A stretch of DNA of 64,000 bases from Phyllobacterium sophorae (GTDB lineage Bacteria; Pseudomonadota; Alphaproteobacteria; Rhizobiales; Rhizobiaceae), in contig NZ_PGGM01000001.1 in assembly GCF_003010965.1 (NCBI RefSeq), forward strand, positions 372,001-436,000, read 5' to 3'. The notes beneath the pieces are model-generated. The model saw nothing but the letters and a program-made list of their open reading frames with translations. It was not told the origin of the DNA and made no database searches. How positions within the stretch are numbered: position 1 is the stretch's first letter; every line of letters begins with the position of its first letter. Of this stretch, positions 19,492 through 29,109 are shown one piece after another. The position numbers were made by a program, and so were the translations under genes.

Positions 19492-20574
19492 ATGGACGAT
19501 CTGGTACAATTGGAAAGCGTGCTTGCCGCGCAGATTGAGGCAGCGAATGATGAAGCGGCCATCGAAGCCGTCCGCGTCGCAGCTCTCGGCAAGAAGGGCT
19601 CGATTTCGGAAAAGCTGAAATTGCTGGGCTCGATGTCGCCGGAAGAGCGCCAGTTCCAGGGCCCCGCCATCAACGGGCTAAAGAATCGCATTGCCGAAGC
19701 GCTGACCGCGCGCAAGAATGCACTCAAGGATGTTGCAATCAGCTTGCGCCTTGAAAAGGAAAAGGTCGACGTTACGCTTCCCGTCCGCGCTGCTCCGGCC
19801 GAGCGCGGCCGCATCCATCCGATCAGCCAGGTCGTGGACGAAATTACCGCCATCTTCGCCGATATGGGATTTTCCATTGCCGAAGGTCCAGATGTCGAGA
19901 CGGACTATTACAACTTCACAGCGTTGAATTTCCCCGAAGGACATCCGGCACGCGAGATGCACGACACGTTCTTCTTCAACCCGGACGAGAATGGCGAGCG
20001 GCGGGTATTGCGCACCCATACGAGCCCCGTGCAGATCCGTACCATGGAAAGCCAGAAACCGCCGATCCGCATCGTCATTCCGGGCAAGACCTATCGCATG
20101 GATAGCGACGCCACCCACTCGCCGATGTTTCATCAGGTTGAAGGCCTCGTCATCGACAAGACCGCCAACGTCGCCAATATGAAGTGGGTGCTGGAAGAGT
20201 TCTGCAAGGCGTTCTTCGAAGTGCCGTCGCTCAAGATGCGCTTTCGTCCGTCCTACTTTCCATTCACCGAGCCGTCGCTGGAAGTCGATATCCAATGCGA
20301 CCGCTCCGGCAAGGAAGTGAAATTCGGCGAAGGTACGGACTGGATGGAGATCCTCGGCTGCGGCATGGTGCACCCGAATGTGCTGCGTGCCGGCGGGCTC
20401 GATCCGGATGAATATCAGGGCTTTGCCTGGGGCATGGGCATCGATCGCATCGCCATGCTGAAGTATGGCATGCCCGATCTGCGCGCCTTTTTCGATGCCG
20501 ATGTCCGCTGGTTGCAGCACTACGGCTTCCGCCCGCTCGACATGCCCACGCTGTTCGGAGGCCTGAGCGCGTGA
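19492..20574 (+). CDS. pheS: Phenylalanine-tRNA ligase alpha subunit
   Basis: Catalytic class II subunit that charges tRNA-Phe in an alpha2-beta2 enzyme. An N-terminal coiled-coil of about 90 residues precedes the catalytic core with [16 protein letters not shown] (motif 1 region), [12 protein letters not shown] (motif 2), [17 protein letters not shown] and [17 protein letters not shown] (motif 3). Length 360 is usual. The stop overlaps the GTG of the next gene as GTGA. Confidence 0.98.
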   Translation: MDDLVQLESVLAAQIEAANDEAAIEAVRVAALGKKGSISEKLKLLGSMSPEERQFQGPAINGLKNRIAEALTARKNALKDVAISLRLEKEKVDVTLPVRAAPAERGRIHPISQVVDEITAIFADMGFSIAEGPDVETDYYNFTALNFPEGHPAREMHDTFFFNPDENGERRVLRTHTSPVQIRTMESQKPPIRIVIPGKTYRMDSDATHSPMFHQVEGLVIDKTANVANMKWVLEEFCKAFFEVPSLKMRFRPSYFPFTEPSLEVDIQCDRSGKEVKFGEGTDWMEILGCGMVHPNVLRAGGLDPDEYQGFAWGMGIDRIAMLKYGMPDLRAFFDADVRWLQHYGFRPLDMPTLFGGLSA

Positions 20575-20981
20575 GCGGATTGCCTGATCCGTACCGGGAT
20601 GCGGTGACGTTCGCGTTCGGCGATTCTCCCGCTCTTGCCGACGAATTGTTGGCGCTTGTGCTTGCCGGCAAGAAGACGGCGACCTGTTCGGCGCTGCGTG
20701 ACTATGCTTCGGACAGCGCCGGCAAGCCTGTCGTGGGCCGGCGTGATGTGGTGCTCGACGGCGCGGGCAAGCCAGCGGCGGTCATCGAGACCGTCGAGGT
20801 CAGCTATCGCCGGTTCGACGAGGTCGATCCAGCCTTTGCCCGCGACGAGGGTGAAGGCGATGGCACGCTCGAACAGTGGCGGCACGGCCACGAGAGCTAT
20901 TTTCGTCGCAATGGCGGTTTTTCGCCGGATATGGACCTTCTGTGTGAGCGGTTTCGCCTCGTCGAAATCCTCAAACGCTAA
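20571..20981 (+). CDS. ASCH-domain protein
   Basis: 136-residue protein with the ASCH (PUA-like) signature: [19 protein letters not shown] near residues 25–45, then [20 protein letters not shown] and a C-terminal acidic/aromatic stretch ([11 protein letters not shown]). ASCH proteins are thought to bind RNA or modified nucleosides (E. coli YqfB is an N4-acetylcytidine amidohydrolase). The exact role here is unknown. It starts at GTG 20571, overlapping pheS, and ends 21 bases before pheT. Insertion inside the phe operon suggests a translation-linked function, but that is inference. Confidence 0.82.
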   Translation: MSGLPDPYRDAVTFAFGDSPALADELLALVLAGKKTATCSALRDYASDSAGKPVVGRRDVVLDGAGKPAAVIETVEVSYRRFDEVDPAFARDEGEGDGTLEQWRHGHESYFRRNGGFSPDMDLLCERFRLVEILKR

Positions 20982-21002
20982 AATTGAGAAACGAGTGAAA
21001 TC

Positions 21003-23417
21003 ATGAAATTCACACTCTCCTGGCTGAAAGATCATCTTGAGACCGAGGCTTCGCTCGACAAGATCGTCGAGACCTTGACCATGATCGGTCTGGAGGTCGA
21101 GCAGCTTGACGACAAGGCCGCGTTGAAGCCCTTCGTTATTGCGAAGGTGCTGACCGCTTCCCGGCATCCGGATGCCGACAAGCTGCAGGTCCTCACCGTC
21201 GATACGGGCGACGGCAAGCCGCTGCAGGTTGTCTGCGGCGCGCCCAACGCACGTGCCGGACTCATTGGCGCCTTCGCTGCGCCAGGTGCCTATGTCCCGG
21301 GCATCGATCTGACCTTGTCAGTCGGCAAGATTCGCGGCGTCGAGAGCCATGGCATGATGTGCTCTGAGCGCGAATTGCAGATGTCGGACGAGCACAACGG
21401 CATCATCGACCTGCCGGCGGATGCACCGGTCGGCACCAGCTTTGCCGCTTATGCGGGTCTGGACGATCCTGTCATCGAGATCAACTTGACGCCGAACCGC
21501 CCGGACTGCACCAGTGTATACGGCATTGCCCGCGATCTTGCCGCGGCCGGTCTCGGCACGCTCAAGGGCCAGCCGGTCGAACCTGTAAAAGGTGCCGGCC
21601 CGGCGCAGGTCAATGTCTCGCTCGATCTTGGCGACGATAAGCATCTTTGCCCGGGTTTCGCCTGGCGCACGATCAGGGGCGTAAAGAATGGTCACAGCCC
21701 GAAATGGCTGCAGCAGCGGCTGATCGCCATTGGCCTGCGTCCGATCAATGCGTTGGTCGATATCACCAATTACCTGACCTTCGATCGCGGCCGTCCGCTG
21801 CACGTTTTCGATGCGGACAAGGTCGAGGGCGGTCTCACGGTGCGCCGCGCCAGGGCAGGGGAGCAAATTCTCGGTCTCAATGGCAAGGAATACACGCTGG
21901 GGCCGGACAATGTCGTCATCGCCGACGCTGATGGCGTTGAATCGATTGGCGGCATCATGGGCGGCGAACATTCCGGCTGCGACGAGAATACCACCAATGT
22001 CGTGGTTGAATCGGCGCTTTGGGATGCGATGAACATTGCCCGCACGGGCCGGACACTCGGTATTATCACCGATGCCCGTTACCGGTTCGAGCGCGGCGTC
22101 GATCCTGAGTTCATGGTCCCGGGGCTCGAACTTGCCACGCAATTGGTGCTGAAATTCTGCGGCGGAACGCCCTCCGGGACGCAGCTTGTTGGCTATACCG
22201 GCCATACGCCGAAAGCCGTGCAGTTCCCGGCATCGGAGGTCAAGCGCCTCACCGGCATCGACGTTACCGCCGAAACAAGCCTCGATATCCTGTCGCGTCT
22301 CGGCTTCGTGCCGCAGGGTACCGGCGAGGTGGTGGATGTCGTGGTGCCGTCATGGCGCCCGGACATCGATGGCAAAGCCGATCTGGTCGAGGAAGTGATG
22401 CGCATCCATGGCGTAGATCGCATCGATCCGCAGCCGCTGCTCAGCCACGCGGCAGTGAACGGCAAGATCCTGACCACCTTGCAAATCCGCACCCGCAATG
22501 CCCGCAGGGCGCTGGCCTCGCGTGGCATGATGGAGGCGGTCACCTGGTCGTTCATTTCCGAAGAGTCCGCCAGGGCTTTTGGCGGCGGCCAGAGCGAACT
22601 CAAGCTTGCCAACCCTATCGCGGCCGACATGTCCGACATGCGTCCGTCGCTGCTGCCAGGTTTGCTTGCCGCTGCCCAGCGCAATGCCGATCGCGGGTTC
22701 AACGATCTGGCGCTGTTCGAGGTTTCCGGCACCTATGAAGGCAACACGCCGGAAGCCCAGCGCCGCGTTGCTGCCGGCGTTCGCCGCGGCACGGCCAAAC
22801 TTGAAGGCCCGGGCCGTCACTGGGCGGGCAATGCCGCTCCGGTTAGTGTTTTCGACGCAAAAGCGGATGCGCTGGCGGTGCTCGAAGCCTCCGGCGCACC
22901 GGTGGACAAGCTGCAGATCGAAAGCGGCGGACCGGCCTGGTATCATCCCGGTCGCTCTGGCACGATTAAGCTCGGACCCAAGGTCATTCTCGGAACCTTT
23001 GGCGAGTTTCATCCGAAGACACTGGAAACACTCGACGTGGCAGGCATTCTCTGCGGCTTCGAAGTCTTCATCGACGCCATCCCTGAGCCGAAGCAGAAGG
23101 CAACCCGTACCAAGCCGGCGCTCAACCTTTCGGATTTCCAGGCGGTGCGCCGCGATTTCGCGTTCATCGTCGACAAGTCCGTGGAAGCAGCCGCCATTGT
23201 CCGGGCGGCACTCGCCAGCGACAGGAAGCTGATCACCGGCGTTCAGGTCTTCGATCTGTTTGAAGGCGCATCGCTTGGCGACGGCAAGAAATCCGTGGCA
23301 ATCGAAGTCGCGATCCAGCCGCAGGAACGCACGTTGAACGACGAGGACCTGGAAGCGCTGACCAGACGCGTTGTCGAGAGCGTCAGCAAGCAAACCGGCG
23401 GTGTGTTGCGGGGCTAA
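21003..23417 (+). CDS. pheT: Phenylalanine-tRNA ligase beta subunit
   Basis: 804-residue beta subunit. N-terminal tRNA-binding OB fold (residues about 40–150, [18 protein letters not shown] and [15 protein letters not shown]), B3/B4 editing domain ([39 protein letters not shown]), B5 domain, catalytic-like B6–B7, and a C-terminal FDX-ACB anticodon-binding domain ([15 protein letters not shown]). ATG 21003 follows GAAACGAGTGAAATC. Cysteines and domains appear complete, with no truncation. Confidence 0.98.
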   Translation: MKFTLSWLKDHLETEASLDKIVETLTMIGLEVEQLDDKAALKPFVIAKVLTASRHPDADKLQVLTVDTGDGKPLQVVCGAPNARAGLIGAFAAPGAYVPGIDLTLSVGKIRGVESHGMMCSERELQMSDEHNGIIDLPADAPVGTSFAAYAGLDDPVIEINLTPNRPDCTSVYGIARDLAAAGLGTLKGQPVEPVKGAGPAQVNVSLDLGDDKHLCPGFAWRTIRGVKNGHSPKWLQQRLIAIGLRPINALVDITNYLTFDRGRPLHVFDADKVEGGLTVRRARAGEQILGLNGKEYTLGPDNVVIADADGVESIGGIMGGEHSGCDENTTNVVVESALWDAMNIARTGRTLGIITDARYRFERGVDPEFMVPGLELATQLVLKFCGGTPSGTQLVGYTGHTPKAVQFPASEVKRLTGIDVTAETSLDILSRLGFVPQGTGEVVDVVVPSWRPDIDGKADLVEEVMRIHGVDRIDPQPLLSHAAVNGKILTTLQIRTRNARRALASRGMMEAVTWSFISEESARAFGGGQSELKLANPIAADMSDMRPSLLPGLLAAAQRNADRGFNDLALFEVSGTYEGNTPEAQRRVAAGVRRGTAKLEGPGRHWAGNAAPVSVFDAKADALAVLEASGAPVDKLQIESGGPAWYHPGRSGTIKLGPKVILGTFGEFHPKTLETLDVAGILCGFEVFIDAIPEPKQKATRTKPALNLSDFQAVRRDFAFIVDKSVEAAAIVRAALASDRKLITGVQVFDLFEGASLGDGKKSVAIEVAIQPQERTLNDEDLEALTRRVVESVSKQTGGVLRG

Positions 23418-23443
23418 CGCTGCCATCCGAAAATCTCAGATAC

Positions 23444-23474
23444 AAAAAGGGGCGCGTTGCGCCCCTTTTCTCTT
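23444..23474. terminator. Terminator between convergent pheT and the hydroxylase gene
   Basis: AAAAGGGGCGC GTT GCGCCCCTTTT, a near-perfect hairpin with T-run on plus and matching A/T run on minus, so it can serve both converging genes. Confidence 0.85.
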
Positions 23475-23487
23475 GATTTGCCCGGAC

Positions 23488-24300
23488 CTATTTCTGGATG
23501 ACTTTCCAGTTTTTGTAGAAAATCGAATTGCTGCCCTTCAAAATCACACCCATGAACGAGACGATGGCCGCGAACAACGCCGGCATATGGGACGGACGCA
23601 GGATATCCACGAACAGGCAGTAGCGCGTCTGGTCGGTCTGGTTGACCGACTGGTGCATCAGTGTGTCATCGAAGATGAAAAGCTTGTCGTCTTTCCAGTA
23701 GCTCGTTGTATCGCCGCACCAGATATAGGCGGTGCGGTCATTCATGTCGTTGATGTTGTAGAGCACGCGGATCGTCGCGCGTACCGGTCCGAAATGCTTC
23801 GATGTCGAATTCTTCTTGTTGAAGACCGACACGCCGATCGTCTTGACGAAATTATACTTCTCATAGAAGGACGGCACATTGGCGAAGCTAGGCTGGTCCT
23901 TGCCATACCACTTGAAGAAAAACATGCTCCGCGCTTGCTGCTCCGCACGCGCCTGCAGTTGGCCTACGATATTTTCCTTTTGCGTCGCCGTAATCAGCCG
24001 CTTCACTTCTGCCTGATAATCGGATGGCAGATCCTGCAACTTGTAAACGCCCTTGTTGACATAGGGCAGCGACAGGATGTCGAGAACGATGTTCAGCGGC
24101 GACAGAAGCCAGGTGAACATGCCGTTACCAAAGAAATATTGCTCGACCACATCACGGTTCAAATTCTTGTTGCGCGACAGATCATAGATGCCGCAGATCA
24201 CGTAGAAAATCACCAGATACGGGACAAAATAGGCGATGACGCCCAAAAGAACCAATCCGACGGCCCAACGGCGAAGGGACTTTTTCGTTGCTTTTTCCAT
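23488..24300 (-). CDS. LpxO/OlsC-like Fe(II)/2-oxoglutarate lipid hydroxylase
   Basis: 270-residue protein of the aspartyl/asparaginyl beta-hydroxylase family, which in Gram-negative bacteria includes LpxO (lipid A 2-hydroxylation) and the ornithine-lipid hydroxylases OlsC/OlsD. An N-terminal membrane anchor lies at residues about 13–38. The dioxygenase core has HFGPVRATIRVLY (first His), W-x-D-K-L-F-I-F-D-D-T-L-M-H-Q-S (second His) and TRYCLFVDILRP (2-oxoglutarate Arg). Which lipid it modifies cannot be read from the sequence. It is transcribed alone toward pheT. Confidence 0.82.
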   Translation of the reverse strand: MEKATKKSLRRWAVGLVLLGVIAYFVPYLVIFYVICGIYDLSRNKNLNRDVVEQYFFGNGMFTWLLSPLNIVLDILSLPYVNKGVYKLQDLPSDYQAEVKRLITATQKENIVGQLQARAEQQARSMFFFKWYGKDQPSFANVPSFYEKYNFVKTIGVSVFNKKNSTSKHFGPVRATIRVLYNINDMNDRTAYIWCGDTTSYWKDDKLFIFDDTLMHQSVNQTDQTRYCLFVDILRPSHMPALFAAIVSFMGVILKGSNSIFYKNWKVIQK

Positions 24301-24765
24301 GGTATTCCAGGTTCAGCGCCAGCGATGCGAGACCGTTGGCGCGGCTTGTTGAGACAAATCGATCTTGCGCGATAAAGGGTCAGGACCTGTTGATCTGGTC
24401 GAAATGGTATGAGGCTTTTCGTTCGGATACGAGGAGCAAAGGCGATGGAAATGTCTATCCATTTTCGAGCCTTTGCGACAAAGTAGCCGGGCGAAAAGAC
24501 CATATCCTGCGGGCGCCGAATCGTCTGCGAGCTGCAGTGTAGAACCGTTCGGCCGGGGGAAGGCCCCGCCCTTCACGTTTCTCCTCGCATCTTCTTGCCG
24601 TTTCAGGCGCCATTTCGATCATATTAACAGGTCCTGACCCTAGAGCCACCGGCGGGTTTTTTTAAAGTCGCCAATGGCGGTCAGGAATAGGCCTTACCGC
24701 AATTCGTCTGTCAAGAGCACGCGAAAGGAGGCCCGGGGGCCGCCCTTTAGCTTGCATGCGTCAGA
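24301..24765. other. Intergenic region with the inverted-repeat element only
   Basis: 465 bases between two minus-strand genes. Apart from the inverted-repeat element and a GC-rich AGCCACCGGCGGGT followed by seven T at about 24643–24663, I see no gene, tRNA or ribosome site. Confidence 0.6.
24376..24641. repeat. 266-bp element bounded by 32-bp terminal inverted repeats
   Basis: AGGGTCAGGACCTGTT at 24376–24391 recurs inverted as AACAGGTCCTGACCCT at 24626–24641. The match continues inward for 32 bases with three mismatches (29/32), both arms ending in TCGAAATGG. Farther in, a GATRCGAGGAG motif occurs in both arms at a similar distance. There is no convincing ORF inside. The form is that of a small non-coding mobile palindrome (MITE or rhizobial RIME-type element). 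Family membership is not established here. Confidence 0.7.
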
Positions 24766-25164
24766 TCAAGCTGGTTCACTGGAACCAATTGCCTTCAGGC
24801 CTTGCCATTCGACAAGGGCAAAGCAGCCAACGGCAGCCGTTACGGCAAGACTGGCAATAACGCCAAGAGCTGTAAATGCCGATGGCATCAGCATCAGGAT
24901 CGCCGGGACGCCAACGACCCAGAGCAGATCCGCGGCGAAGACAAAGCCGACGAGCAACGCGGATGCGGATTTCCACCGGGCGATGAGGCCGACATCCACT
25001 GCGAACAGAATGAGCGCAACGCCGAGCGTGGCAATGAGCCAGACCGGTGCCCCAGGCATCAAATAAATCGCTGAAAGTTCGGCAAATAGCACAAGACCGA
25101 GCCCGGTTATGCCTGTCAGGACCGCATTGATCATCAGGCCAGTTTTCAGATTGATATTGATCAT
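24766..25164 (-). CDS. Small four-helix membrane protein of unknown function
   Basis: 132-residue very hydrophobic protein with four predicted membrane helices (residues about 10–30, 38–58, 66–88, 96–118), e.g. GLMINAVLTGITGLGLVLF and LLVGFVFAADLLWVVGVPA. I do not recognise a named family. Two ATGs six bases apart are possible; I choose 25164 (MININLKTG) because AAGGAG is about 8 bases upstream of it, whereas it abuts the first ATG. It is divergent from an XRE-family regulator, and the gap holds inverted repeats, so it may be that regulator's target. Confidence 0.7.
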   Translation of the reverse strand: MININLKTGLMINAVLTGITGLGLVLFAELSAIYLMPGAPVWLIATLGVALILFAVDVGLIARWKSASALLVGFVFAADLLWVVGVPAILMLMPSAFTALGVIASLAVTAAVGCFALVEWQGLKAIGSSEPA

Positions 25165-25208
25165 GTTCATTCTCCTTTGTTCGTGTTGATGACCGCACAT
25201 TGCGAGAA

Positions 25209-25240
25209 AGAGGTAGGCGAAACAATTACCTCTGAAGTAA
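25209..25240. promoter_or_regulatory. Inverted repeats in the membrane-protein/XRE intergenic region
   Basis: AGAGGTA at 25209–25215 and its exact complement TACCTCT at 25227–25233 (18-base centre spacing), overlapped by ATTAC / GTAAT at 25225–25240. The position between divergent starts suggests an operator for the XRE regulator. This is inferred from symmetry only. Confidence 0.45.
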
Positions 25241-25290
25241 TGGATACACTGCAGGTTGAATGGCATCCTGTTCGAAAATGGGAAGCATCC

Positions 25291-26076
25291 ATGGAATTTG
25301 GTGATCAACTGAAGCAATGGCGTTCGCACAGGCATCTAAGCCAGCTGGATCTGGCCCTCGATGCCGGCATTTCGGCTCGGCATTTGTCCTTTCTCGAAAC
25401 CGGCCGCGCCCGTCCTTCCGAAGGCATGATCGTCCGCATCTGCGAGACGCTCGAATTGCCATTCAAGATTCGCAACGAGCTGTTCACTGCCGCCGGATTT
25501 GCGCCGCGTTATCTTTCCGCCGAGCGCGAGGGTATTGCTGGTCTGCCGCCGTTGCTACGCGATACGTTGCTTATGATTCTTGCGCGCCATGCGCCGTGGC
25601 CGGCGGTCGCCTTCGACGCAGATCACAACATCCTTGCTGCCAATGACGGTTTCACGGGACTTGCCGATGCGCTCGGCATTGGCATTGCGCCGGGCATCAA
25701 CATGTTGGCGCTGGTGCTGGAAAATGGGCCAGTACGTTCAGCGATAGCCAACTGGCCTGAGGTCGCCGTTTTGTTTCTCAAGCGTGCACGCAACGAGGCG
25801 CGGCTTTACGGTCCGCGGAGCGAACTCGCCAGACGCATCGCCATCTATGAAAATGATGCGGAGTTTGCAGCGCTGTTGCGCAACGACGAGAGCGAACGCA
25901 ACCCGCCTCCGGTGATTACGGTGCAACTGCGCCTGGGTGAAGCGGTCACCAACTGGATCACCACCCTCACGGCTTTTGGTTCGGCCCAAGAGGTTTTGAC
26001 GGAAGGGATTTTCATCGAGCAATATTTTCCGGCGGATGACGCAACGCCGGCCATTGCAGACAGTGCGGGGTGCTGA
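25291..26076 (+). CDS. XRE-family regulator with MmyB-like ligand-binding domain
   Basis: N-terminal helix-turn-helix (residues about 1–60: LKQWRSHRHLSQLDLALDAG, SARHLSFLETGRARPS) followed by an approximately 180-residue C-terminal domain of the MmyB-like type (APWPAVAFDADHNILAANDG; MLALVLENGPVRSAIANWPE). This architecture is common for repressors of adjacent small metabolic genes in alphaproteobacteria and actinobacteria; ligands are unknown. I start at ATG 25291 (MEFGDQLKQW), which directly precedes the HTH; a start at 25177 would add 38 unrelated residues across the intergenic repeats. Length 261. Confidence 0.82.
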   Translation: MEFGDQLKQWRSHRHLSQLDLALDAGISARHLSFLETGRARPSEGMIVRICETLELPFKIRNELFTAAGFAPRYLSAEREGIAGLPPLLRDTLLMILARHAPWPAVAFDADHNILAANDGFTGLADALGIGIAPGINMLALVLENGPVRSAIANWPEVAVLFLKRARNEARLYGPRSELARRIAIYENDAEFAALLRNDESERNPPPVITVQLRLGEAVTNWITTLTAFGSAQEVLTEGIFIEQYFPADDATPAIADSAGC

Positions 26077-26098
26077 TTGCTCAGCGCCCCGCGTTTTG
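26065..26098 (+). terminator. Terminator overlapping the XRE stop codon
   Basis: GCGGGGTGCTGA TTGC TCAGCGCCCCGC hairpin (one G-T pair) followed by GTTTTG. The stop TGA lies in the 5' arm. Also positioned to end the convergent aldo/keto reductase gene. Confidence 0.7.
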
Positions 26099-26101
26099 AA
26101 A

Positions 26102-27097
26102 TCAGCCGTTGACAAGAGCGAGCGAGGCATCCGTGTAACGCTTGCCCGCGACGCGGGTCGGGGAAAGCGCGTCGCCGATCTTTGCAAGGTCGGCTGCGGA
26201 GAGGGAAATATCTGCCGCGGCCGCATTCTCTTCCAGATGCTTGATCTTGCGCGCACCGGGGATCGGCACGATGAAATCGCCCTGATGCAAGACCCAGGCG
26301 AGGGCAAGTTGTGCCGGCGTGACACCCTTGTCCGCCGCCAGGCCTTTCAGCGTGGCGATCAGTACGGCATTGGCGTCCATGTTTTCCGCCTGGAAGCGCG
26401 GCAGGGTCTTGCGCCAGTCATCGGCGCCGAGTTCATCGGGCTTGTTGATCGTGCCGGTTAGAAGACCGCGTCCTAGCGGGCTATAGGGCACGAAGCCGAT
26501 GCCAAGTTCGCGGCAGACGGCGAGGACCTCGTCTTCCGGCTCGCGGCTCCACAGCGAGTATTCGCTTTGGACGGCGGCGATCGGATGGACTTTGTGGGCA
26601 CGGCGGATCGTGGCGGCACTGGCTTCGGAAAGCCCAAGCGCCTTCACCTTCCCCTGCTTGACGAGGTCGGCCATGGCGCCAACCGTATCCTCGATTGGCA
26701 CGTTCGGGTCGACGCGGTGCTGGTAGAACAGGTCGATCTGTTCGATGCCGAGCCGCCCAAGCGAAGACTCCGCGACAGCTTTCAGATGTTCCGGACGGCT
26801 GTCCACGCCGACCATGCGCGAGAGACCTTCGCCCTCGTCGGCAATCTTGAAGCCGAATTTGGTGGCGATTACAACCTTATCGCGGCGGCCTTTCATCGCC
26901 TTGCCGACGAGGATTTCATTGTCGAACGGCCCATAAACTTCGGCCGTATCGAAAAAGGTAACCCCAATATCCACCGCACGATGCAGCGTCCGGATCGCAT
27001 CGGCTTCGTCCTGGCCGCCATAGGCGAACGTCATGCCCATGCATCCAAGTCCGATAGCCGGGACGCTGAGTTCCGTTCCGAGTTTGCGTTTTTCCAT
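26102..27097 (-). CDS. Aldo/keto reductase
   Basis: NADPH-dependent (alpha/beta)8 reductase of the AKR12/13 type. Catalytic residues are seen as FFDTAEVYGP (Asp and Tyr), KVVIATKFG (Lys) and DLFYQHRVDP (His). The C-terminal NADP site is IPGARKIKHLEENA. Length 331 is normal. A GTG precedes the ATG by one codon; ATG 27097 is chosen because AAGGAG lies 7 bases before it. It is divergent from a LysR regulator, a common arrangement for regulated AKR genes. Natural substrate unknown. Confidence 0.9.
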   Translation of the reverse strand: MEKRKLGTELSVPAIGLGCMGMTFAYGGQDEADAIRTLHRAVDIGVTFFDTAEVYGPFDNEILVGKAMKGRRDKVVIATKFGFKIADEGEGLSRMVGVDSRPEHLKAVAESSLGRLGIEQIDLFYQHRVDPNVPIEDTVGAMADLVKQGKVKALGLSEASAATIRRAHKVHPIAAVQSEYSLWSREPEDEVLAVCRELGIGFVPYSPLGRGLLTGTINKPDELGADDWRKTLPRFQAENMDANAVLIATLKGLAADKGVTPAQLALAWVLHQGDFIVPIPGARKIKHLEENAAAADISLSAADLAKIGDALSPTRVAGKRYTDASLALVNG

Positions 27098-27195
27098 CAC
27101 TGAGCTCCTTCTGGTGTGGTGAGGCGAAGGTAAGCGGGTAAACGTTGTTCGATAATTGCCTTAATATTTTACAGCTTGTTCTATATGATAGATCA

Positions 27196-28086
27196 ATGGA
27201 TCGATCCCGGCTTCCTCAACTGGCAATATTTGCCACCGTTGCTGCCTCCGGCGGCTTTCGTGGCGCGGCAAAGGAGCTGGGCATTGCGCCCTCTGCCGTC
27301 AGTCATGCCATCTCCAGTCTCGAGCAAAGTCTCGGCGTGCGGCTTCTGGCCCGCACCACGCGCAGCGTCGCCGTTACAGAGGAGGGCGCGCTGCTGCTCA
27401 AGCGGCTTCGCCCGGCCCTGGGGGAGATCGACCTGGCGCTCGATGCGGTAAAGGAAGCGAACAACCGCGTTGCCGGCAATCTGCGCCTGAGTGTTCCGCC
27501 CTTTGCCGCCCACTGGCTGCTTGCGCCGCGTCTGGCGGCCTTCAGCGAGGTCTACCCCGGGGTCACGCTGGAATTGCGGGTCGAAGAGCCCTTCAAGGAC
27601 ATCGTCGCGGCGGGCGTCGATGCCGGCATGCGGCTTGGTGAAAGCCTGGAGCCGGACATGATCGCCGTGCCGATGAGCCGTCCGATCCGGGCCAGCATTG
27701 TTGCGGCCCCTGCGTATTTCGAAAAGTATCGCGTGCCTTTGCATCCCCGCGACCTCGCGGAGCACCTGTGCATCCGCCGGCGTTTTTCCAGCGGCCAGAT
27801 CTATCGCTGGGAATTCGAAAAGGATGGCGAGGAAATCGTCCTCGAAGTGAATGGCCCATTGATCCTCGGTGATGACCGGCTGGTTGTGGAGGCCGCGCTG
27901 GGCGGTGCCGGAATTGCGTTCCTTTTGCAATACATGGCGCCGGAAGCGATTGCAGAGGGCAGGCTGCGCCGCGTGCTCGAAGATTGGTGTGCGCCTTTTC
28001 CGGGTGTCTACCTTTATTATCCGAGTCGCCGGCAGATGCGACCGGCCCTTCGCGCCTTCATTGATTTCTTCAGGTTTACGACCTAG
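27196..28086 (+). CDS. LysR-family transcriptional regulator
   Basis: N-terminal winged HTH (residues 5–65: [53 protein letters not shown]) and a periplasmic-binding-like effector domain (about 90–296). It belongs to the short group that often controls aldo/keto reductases and other oxidoreductases. I start at ATG 27196 because the HTH begins at once; no strong ribosome site is visible. The 98-base gap to the divergent AKR gene is the likely binding region. The effector is unknown. Confidence 0.88.
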   Translation: MDRSRLPQLAIFATVAASGGFRGAAKELGIAPSAVSHAISSLEQSLGVRLLARTTRSVAVTEEGALLLKRLRPALGEIDLALDAVKEANNRVAGNLRLSVPPFAAHWLLAPRLAAFSEVYPGVTLELRVEEPFKDIVAAGVDAGMRLGESLEPDMIAVPMSRPIRASIVAAPAYFEKYRVPLHPRDLAEHLCIRRRFSSGQIYRWEFEKDGEEIVLEVNGPLILGDDRLVVEAALGGAGIAFLLQYMAPEAIAEGRLRRVLEDWCAPFPGVYLYYPSRRQMRPALRAFIDFFRFTT

Positions 28087-28115
28087 GTTGCCGCCGGCGA
28101 GAAGGAGAAAACATC

Positions 28116-29102
28116 ATGTTCCGTTGGGGTGTATTATCGACAGCAAAAATCGGGGTAACGGCGGTCATTCCCGCTATTTGTGACGCGGAGAATTCCGTAC
28201 TGTCCGGCATCGCCAGCCGCGATCTCATGAAAGCGCGTGCAGTTGCCGAACGTTTCGGAGCACCGCATGCTTTCGGCTCATATGAGGCCATGCTGGCATC
28301 GAAAGATATTGACGGCGTCTATATCCCGCTACCCACTTCGCAGCACGTCGAATGGTCGTTGAAGGCGGCTGAAGCGGGCAAACATGTCCTGTGTGAAAAG
28401 CCGATCTCCTTGCATGCCAGTGAAATTGCGGCCTTGCAGCGCGCCCGCGATACCAATGGCGTGCTGATCTCGGAAGCCTTCATGGTCACCTATCATCCGC
28501 AATGGCTGAAAGTGCGTGAACTTATCGCGCAGGGCGCGATCGGCAAACTGCGCCGGGTGCAGGCGGCCTTCACCTATTTCAACAAGGATGCCGGCAATAT
28601 GCGCAACCAGCTTTCGCTGGGTGGCGGGGCCTTGCCCGATATCGGCGTCTACCCGACCGTCGTCACCCGCTTCGTCACCGGCAAGGAGCCGGTCCGGGTC
28701 ACAGCCACGGTGGAACGCGATCCCGACTTCGGCACGGATCGCTATGCCAGCGTTCGCGCGGATTTTGACGGGTTCGAGCTGACCTTTTACGTTGCGACGC
28801 AGCTCGCCGCGCGTCAATCGATCGTGTTCCATGGTGATGAAGGCTATATTGACGTGCTCGCGCCATTCAACACCGGCAAATACGATCATGCAAAGATAAC
28901 GCTCCACAACAGCAATCACAGCAGCGCCACCGAGTATAATTTCAGTGACGTCAATCACTACCGTCTGGAGGTTGAAGCCTTTGCCCGTGCGGCAAAAGGC
29001 GAGGATGTACCGGTCTTCACGCTGGAAAATTCAGTCCTCAACCAGAAGCTGATCGACGCCATCTACCGGGCCGACGAAACCGGCAACTGGGAAACGGTCT
29101 GA
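28116..29102 (+). CDS. Gfo/Idh/MocA-family oxidoreductase
   Basis: 328-residue NAD(P)-dependent oxidoreductase. Rossmann N-terminus [20 protein letters not shown], the conserved CEKPIS loop with catalytic Lys ([11 protein letters not shown] near residue 95), and a C-terminal alpha/beta domain with [18 protein letters not shown]. Substrates in this family are usually sugars or inositols; this one cannot be assigned. GAGAAGGAG precedes the ATG. It follows the LysR gene by 29 bases and may be in the same transcript. Confidence 0.88.
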   Translation: MFRWGVLSTAKIGVTAVIPAICDAENSVLSGIASRDLMKARAVAERFGAPHAFGSYEAMLASKDIDGVYIPLPTSQHVEWSLKAAEAGKHVLCEKPISLHASEIAALQRARDTNGVLISEAFMVTYHPQWLKVRELIAQGAIGKLRRVQAAFTYFNKDAGNMRNQLSLGGGALPDIGVYPTVVTRFVTGKEPVRVTATVERDPDFGTDRYASVRADFDGFELTFYVATQLAARQSIVFHGDEGYIDVLAPFNTGKYDHAKITLHNSNHSSATEYNFSDVNHYRLEVEAFARAAKGEDVPVFTLENSVLNQKLIDAIYRADETGNWETV

Positions 29103-29109
29103 CGGGGCC

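Noticed and set aside
23371-24375. 334-codon plus-strand frame opposite the lipid hydroxylase gene
   Set aside because: It is antisense to a clearly conserved protein, resembles no family, and crosses the pheT terminator.
24301-24765. tRNA or structured small RNA in the long gap after the hydroxylase gene
   Set aside because: No cloverleaf or T-loop pattern was found; the only structure is the terminal inverted repeat pair.
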